Shown: positions 56,351 through 64,000 of the stretch, one piece after another
Layout: each line of letters opens with the position of its first letter
How positions within the stretch are numbered: the first letter of the stretch is position 1
From: Methylobacterium sp. J-077
GTDB taxonomy: Bacteria; Pseudomonadota; Alphaproteobacteria; Rhizobiales; Beijerinckiaceae
Assembly: GCF_022829365.1 (NCBI RefSeq)
Contig: NZ_JAKSYJ010000149.1
Location: forward strand, 19,298-83,297
Reading direction: 5' to 3'
Length of the DNA stretch: 64,000 nucleotides
Notes under the pieces: generated by a model
Databases searched by the model: none
The model's input: the letters and a program-made list of their open reading frames with translations, nothing else
What the model was told of the DNA's origin: nothing
Program-made: the position numbers and the translations under genes

Positions 56351-56540
56351 AATGCGCATGGACTGAAAACGCGACGAGAAATGAATGATTGTGACAAGAC
56401 AAGCGCTGAAAAAGACACATTCAATTGCCATCGGCGCATGATGACCGTGTTACGTCTACGTGGCGACGCGCAGTCCGTACGCCAAGCCGGCCCAAGTCTC
56501 AACCTCACTGCGTTCAGATCTTTATCGAAGCTAAAGTCTA

Positions 56541-56616
56541 TGGTGAGCGCGCTGGGACTCGAACCCAGGACCTACAGATTAAAAGTCCGTTGCTCTACCA
56601 GCTGAGCTACGCGCTC
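56541..56616 (-). tRNA. tRNA-Lys (anticodon TTT)
   Basis: Cloverleaf with acceptor GAGCGCG/CGCGCTC, D-arm GCTCAGCTGGTAGAGC, anticodon loop CTTTTAA (TTT), T-arm CTGGG-TTCGAGT-CCCAG and encoded ACCA. Read on the minus strand. Confidence 0.95.
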
Positions 56617-56711
56617 GCGTCCGGGACCGCCCTGCAGCGGCCGCGCGGGGACGGCGCGTTCGCAATAGGTGAGCGGGCCCGGGGGGTCAACACGGGGTTT
56701 TTCGGTGGCGC

Positions 56712-57350
56712 CTATGCCCCATCCCTCCGGGCGCGCTCGACGATGCCTCGGGCCTCGGCGAAGGCGGCGTCCGGATCGAGCGCTGTGGTGTCGAGCCGGA
56801 TCGCGTCGTCGGCCATGCGCAAAGGCGCGGCGGCCCGGGAAGCATCGCGGGCGTCGCGGGCCTCGATGTCGGCCAGGATCGCCCCGAAGGTCGCAGCCTC
56901 GCCGCGGCCGGCGAGTTCCAGATGCCGGCGGCGGGCGCGCTCCTCGGACGACGCGGTGATGTACAGCTTCACGCTGGCCTCGGGGCAGACCACCGTGCCG
57001 ATATCGCGCCCGTCCAAGACCGCGCCCTGGGGATCGGCCGCGAAGCGCCGCTGCCAGGCCAGCAGGGCGGCGCGAACGTCCGGCACGGCAGAGATCCGCG
57101 AGGCGGCCTCGCCCATGGCGCGCTCGCGCAGGCGCGGATCGTCCAGCCTGTCGGCGTCGAGGGCGTGAGCGGCCCGGGACGCGGCGTCTGGATCGTCGAG
57201 CGACAGGTCGGCATCGATCAGCGCCAGCGCCACCGCGCGGTAGAGCAACCCCGTGTCGAGATGCGGCAGCCGGTAATGGTCGGCCAGCCGTTTGGCCAGG
57301 GTCCCCTTGCCCGAGGCGGCCGGGCCGTCGATCGCGATAACGAGCGGCAT
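56712..57350 (-). CDS. cmk: Cytidylate kinase
   Basis: Phosphorylates CMP/dCMP. 212 residues, P-loop IDGPAASGKGTLAKRLADHY and the Cmk-type CMP-binding segments (LDTGLLYRAVALALIDADLS, GRDIGTVVCPEASVKLYITA). Start ATG 57350. It begins three bases after the aroA stop, the conserved aroA-cmk arrangement of alphaproteobacteria. Confidence 0.97.
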   Translation of the reverse strand: MPLVIAIDGPAASGKGTLAKRLADHYRLPHLDTGLLYRAVALALIDADLSLDDPDAASRAAHALDADRLDDPRLRERAMGEAASRISAVPDVRAALLAWQRRFAADPQGAVLDGRDIGTVVCPEASVKLYITASSEERARRRHLELAGRGEAATFGAILADIEARDARDASRAAAPLRMADDAIRLDTTALDPDAAFAEARGIVERARRDGA

Positions 57351-57353
57351 GAT

Positions 57354-58799
<1,446 letters not shown>

Positions 58800-58945
58800 T
58801 TAACACGCGCACCGGCCCGCGTCATCCATCGCGCCCGCTCGGCGGGGCCCGTAAAACGGGGCGCCGCGGCTCGATTGACAGGGGTCGAGGCCGCGACTAA
58901 CGGGCCCGTCTTCCGAGACAGAGAAAGACGACGAGGTTCCCGCCC

Positions 58946-59320
58946 GTGGCACGACCGGAACTTGGCTTGAAGCGCCATTGCATGAGTTGCGGCGCGAAGT
59001 TCTACGACCTCGCCCGCGATCCCGCCGCCTGCCCGAAATGCGGCGCGGTCTACCAGGCGACAGCGAGCCGCGTCGCGCCGCCCGCCCTGGCGCGGGGGCC
59101 GGAGGCCGACGACGAGGACGAGACCGACGAGAAGGCGCCGGAGTTGGTTTCCCTGGACGAGGTCGAGGCCGCCGAGGACGAGGCGGATCCCACGCCCGAG
59201 GATGACACCGCCGAGGACGGGGATTCGGCCGCGGACGACACCTTCCTCGAGGAGGAGGATTCCGGCGACGACGTCTCTGACCTGATCGACGGCGATATCG
59301 AATCCGACGAAGAAACCTGA
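58946..59320 (+). CDS. TIGR02300 (FYDLN acid) family protein
   Basis: A 124-residue protein. CMSCGAKFYDLARDPAACPK holds a zinc-ribbon CxxC...CPxC and the FYDL motif; the rest is a strongly acidic tail (about 45 percent Asp/Glu, residues 55-124). Start GTG 58946. Characteristic of Hyphomicrobiales and relatives; function unknown, nucleic-acid or stress role speculative. Confidence 0.88.
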   Translation: MARPELGLKRHCMSCGAKFYDLARDPAACPKCGAVYQATASRVAPPALARGPEADDEDETDEKAPELVSLDEVEAAEDEADPTPEDDTAEDGDSAADDTFLEEEDSGDDVSDLIDGDIESDEET

Positions 59321-59498
59321 CCCCCGTTCGCGCCGATCCCGCGAATAGCCCGCGGCGTGTCCGAGCGGGGTCGGCGTTTCCGCGAAGAACCCGCAAAAAA
59401 GGGGTTGAGTCCGCCGCGAGAGCCGCCTATAGAACCGGCCTCGCCGGACGCCAGCCGGTCGGCGAGACCCCGCGGGACCCAAACCGCGGTGGACAAGT

Positions 59499-59574
59499 GG
59501 GGCCTTAGCTCAGCTGGGAGAGCGCTTCCATGGCATGGAAGAGGTCATCGGTTCGATCCCGTTAGGCTCCACCA
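59499..59574 (+). tRNA. tRNA-Ala (anticodon GGC)
   Basis: Acceptor GGGGCCT/AGGCTCC (with a wobble), D-arm GCTCAGCTGGGAGAGC, anticodon arm CTTCC-ATGGCAT-GGAAG (GGC), T-arm ATCGG-TTCGATC-CCGTT and encoded ACCA. 178 bp downstream of the TIGR02300 gene. Confidence 0.95.
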
Positions 59575-59655
59575 TTCTTCCTTCCGCGTGATGCCGCCGG
59601 TTCAAGCCGGCTCCGCTGGAAAGTCTGAAAGCTCCTTATCCAGCGAACGACCCGT

Positions 59656-60144
59656 TCACCGGGTCAGGTGCCCGAGCGGCAGCGCCGTCGTGTACTTCAC
59701 TTGGCCCAGCGCGAAGCTGGAGCGGATGTTCGCCACACCCGGGATGCGGGTGAGGTGGTCGAGCACCAGGCGCTGGTACTGGCCGAGATCCTCCACCACC
59801 ACCCGCAGCATGTAGTCGGCCTCGCCGCTCATCAGATAGCATTCCATCACCTCCGGACGGCTGCGCACCGCCTCGTCGAAGGCCTGGAGCGCGGCCTGAG
59901 TCTGCTTCTCCAGGGAGACGTGGACGAAGACGTTCACCGCGAGCCCGAGGCTCATCGGGTCGACCACCGCGACGCAGCCCCGGATGATCCCGGCCTCCTT
60001 CAGGTCGTTGACCCGGCGCCAGCACGGCGAGGTCGAGAGCCCGACCTGCTCGGCGAGATCGGCGATGCTGATCTCGCTGTCCTGCTGCAGCCGTTCGAGG
60101 ATGCGCAGGCTGGCGGCGTCGAGATGGACCGGTCGGGAGACCAT
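59656..60144 (-). CDS. Lrp/AsnC-family transcriptional regulator
   Basis: A 162-residue regulator with an AsnC-type winged helix (SEISIADLAEQVGLSTSPCW, RRVNDLKEAGIIRG) and the RAM ligand domain (CYLMSGEADYMLRVVVEDLG). Start ATG 60144. Divergent from aceE with 324 bp between, so control of pyruvate dehydrogenase E1 is plausible but not shown. Confidence 0.92.
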   Translation of the reverse strand: MVSRPVHLDAASLRILERLQQDSEISIADLAEQVGLSTSPCWRRVNDLKEAGIIRGCVAVVDPMSLGLAVNVFVHVSLEKQTQAALQAFDEAVRSRPEVMECYLMSGEADYMLRVVVEDLGQYQRLVLDHLTRIPGVANIRSSFALGQVKYTTALPLGHLTR

Positions 60145-60468
60145 TTTTTGTTCTCTGATTTGCCACCCGCATAGCATGCCGGGGCGCGTCGGGCGGCAAG
60201 AAAGTTTTGGCGCAGATCGATGTGGGCGGCCGATCCTGCATGCGCCAACCGTCATTGCGAGCGCAGCGAAGCGATGACGGCGGGGGGATCTAACCGGAAG
60301 TTGCATCGGAGGCGTGCGGATGCGTCCTCAGCAGCGGTGGCATGATTGCCCTTCATCGCCGGTAAATTCGGCAAAATATACCAATTATCGGCCCTGCATG
60401 ACAAAAGATCGGTATGTCGCCCCGCGCGGCAATCCGTATGCTCCGCTCAAAAGCCGGGAGCAGCGCCG
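60145..60468. other. lrp/aceE divergent intergenic region with repeat fragment
   Basis: No gene. Contains the repeat at 60249-60280 and an AT-rich stretch (60359-60415) with ATATACC and GGTATG as inverted half-sites 31 bases apart, where I expect the aceE promoter and regulator binding. Confidence 0.4.
60249..60280. repeat. Alphaproteobacterial palindromic repeat fragment
   Basis: CCGTCATTGC...GCGATGACGG forms a 10-bp near-perfect stem around AGCGCAGCGAA, the wording of a repeat common in alphaproteobacterial intergenic DNA. Only one copy is seen here. Confidence 0.5.
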
Positions 60469-63144
<2,676 letters not shown>

Positions 63145-63160
63145 GACATCCAACCCGCGT

Positions 63161-63273
63161 CCTCATCCTGAGGCGGCGGAGCGAAGCGGAGCCCTCGAAG
63201 GAGCCCTCCAGCTGGCCGCGCGATCCCTGGAGCCCTCCTTCGAGGCTCGCTTCGCTCACACCTCAGGATGAGG
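63161..63273. repeat. 113-nt palindromic element between aceE and aceF
   Basis: Perfect 13-bp arms CCTCATCCTGAGG (63161) and CCTCAGGATGAGG (63261), with inner complementary GGAGCGAAGC and GCTTCGCTC and the pair CTCGAAGGAG/CTCCTTCGAG. Folds into one long hairpin. Similar elements are scattered in Methylobacterium and Bradyrhizobium genomes. Confidence 0.65.
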
Positions 63274-63380
63274 GTGTGGGTGGGACAGAGGCTAGAGCGC
63301 GAACGAACGCCGCGCGGCCCGGCCCCGGACCTCGCCCCCAAAAACCACTCCACCCAAGACAAGCCACGGAAACCCGCCCG

Positions 63381-64000
63381 ATGAGCGCCGCGCTGCAGAT
63401 CGCCCTCCCGGATATCGGCGATTACCGGGACGTGCCGGTGATCGAACTCCTGGTGAAGCCGGGCGACCGCCTGGCCGTGGACGACCTGATCCTGAGCATC
63501 GAATCCGACAAGGCGACCATGGAGGTCCCCTCCCCGGTCGCCGGAACCGTGCGGGAATTGCTGGTCGCGGTCGGCTCGAAGGTCTCGGAGGGCACGCCGA
63601 TTCTCATGGTCGAGCCCGCCGAGGGCGGCGAAACGGTCGACGCGCCTCCCCCTCCCCCCTCTGCGGGGGAGGGCACCCTGCGCAGCAGGGGGGGCCGGGA
63701 CGAAGTCCCGCAAGAGGGGCAGCGCGACGATGCGGGTTTCACACCTGTCGTGACTCTTCCGGATACCGCGCTCCCCTCTCCCGACCCCCTTCGGGCGCCA
63801 CCCTCCCCCGCAGAGGGGGGAGGGAGCGCGCGTGGCATGTTGGGAGCGAGCCTTCCCCCCATCACCGCCCTCTACGAGGAGACCCCCACGATCCCGGTGG
63901 AGCAACGCGCCCATGTCACGATCCTGGCGCCGGACTTCTACCGGGTGATCCTGCGCTACGGCTTCATGGAGGATGCCTCGATCCCGGAGGGCCTCGCCTG
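63381..64000 (+). CDS. aceF 5' part fused through a palindrome to a Kup-like C-terminus (partial)
   Basis: Open from ATG 63381 to the window edge. Residues 1-83 are the E2 lipoyl domain (IALPDIGDYRDVPVIELLVK, then LILSIESDKATMEVPSPVAG with the lipoyl Lys in SDKAT). Residues 91-147 are encoded by the nested palindrome at 63652-63822 and read as Pro/Gly/Arg linker. From about 63861 the frame reads LPPITALYEETPTIPVEQRA, then HVTILAPDFYRVILRYGFME and DASIPEGLA, which resembles the cytoplasmic C-terminus of Kup potassium transporters, not the E2 peripheral-subunit-binding domain. The gene is either a rearranged chimera or an assembly join; the 3' end is outside the window. Confidence 0.75.
   Translation, partial: MSAALQIALPDIGDYRDVPVIELLVKPGDRLAVDDLILSIESDKATMEVPSPVAGTVRELLVAVGSKVSEGTPILMVEPAEGGETVDAPPPPPSAGEGTLRSRGGRDEVPQEGQRDDAGFTPVVTLPDTALPSPDPLRAPPSPAEGGGSARGMLGASLPPITALYEETPTIPVEQRAHVTILAPDFYRVILRYGFMEDASIPEGLA
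63652..63822. repeat. 171-bp nested palindromic insert inside aceF
   Basis: 22-bp arms at 63652-63673 and 63801-63822 are perfect reverse complements. Inside are smaller hairpins (CCCTGC-GCA-GCAGGG and CGGGAC-GAA-GTCCCG; CCCGA...TTCGGG). The length is a multiple of three and the frame stays open, as with coding-embedded palindromic elements described in alphaproteobacteria. It sits exactly where the lipoyl domain ends. Confidence 0.75.

Noticed and set aside
56381..56605. 74-codon plus-strand frame before cmk
   Set aside because: Its 3' half is the antisense of tRNA-Lys, so it is not a gene.

Overview
The window is about 64 kb of GC-rich chromosome from an alphaproteobacterium of the order Hyphomicrobiales, most probably Methylobacterium/Methylorubrum. 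The assignment rests on gene content: an LdtR-type MarR regulator beside a DUF6163 membrane protein, a TIGR02300 'FYDLN acid' protein, a BcsS-family protein, an RpoH with the sigma-32 box, an Mg-type HemB and DUF1236-type secreted proteins. No 16S rRNA or other decisive marker is present, so the genus is an inference.

Region 1 (1-19.7 kb) is a purine and nucleobase salvage and catabolism island. It holds parts of two BMP-type (nucleoside-type) ABC importers, one of them a five-gene operon with a Tsx-like outer-membrane channel. It also holds two NCS2 nucleobase permeases, uricase, a fused OHCU decarboxylase/HIU hydrolase (urate to allantoin), guanine deaminase with an in-frame amber stop, a cysteine hydrolase of the biuret/isochorismatase superfamily, an AtzF-type allophanate hydrolase and an FCD-GntR regulator. 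Three or four tiny secreted proteins sharing an AQSYTAPAG/TAPGG signature sit between these genes. Two intergenic regions share an ATTTGTGC-N5-CGCAC motif, and the GntR/permease intergenic region carries phased GCATGC repeats.

Region 2 (19.7-29.2 kb) is an accessory and decaying zone. It contains a truncated beta-ketoacyl-ACP synthase, an RND efflux operon with a TetR regulator, IS3 remnants, a tyrosine-recombinase tail and an IS91-type element (tyrosine recombinase plus frameshifted Y1 transposase) bounded by a 17-bp inverted repeat.

Region 3 (29.2-36.5 kb) is a catabolic cluster: FCD-GntR, RraA-type aldolase, ACS-type MFS transporter, a D-2-hydroxyglutarate-dehydrogenase-like gene with a large in-frame internal deletion, a 6PGDH-like dehydrogenase and an amidohydrolase cut off by a broken serine recombinase that abuts tRNA-Glu. 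The set resembles pathways for hydroxy-dicarboxylates or aromatic ring-cleavage products, but its substrate is unknown.

Region 4 (36.5-64 kb) is mostly core genome: rluD, rpoH, purA, dat, purB, bpt, hemB, ldtR, exoD, bcsS, a 6-4-type photolyase with an SDR and a formyltransferase-like protein, cmk, aroA, tRNA-Lys, tRNA-Ala, an Lrp regulator and aceE. The last gene starts as aceF (lipoyl domain) but runs in frame through a nested palindromic repeat into what looks like the C-terminus of a Kup potassium transporter.

No CRISPR array, rRNA, prophage or recognisable defence system was seen. The most distinctive biology is the purine island with its small secreted proteins and shared operator-like motifs. 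The most distinctive genome events are the gene fusions, deletions and stops in guaD, the D2HGDH-like gene and aceF.
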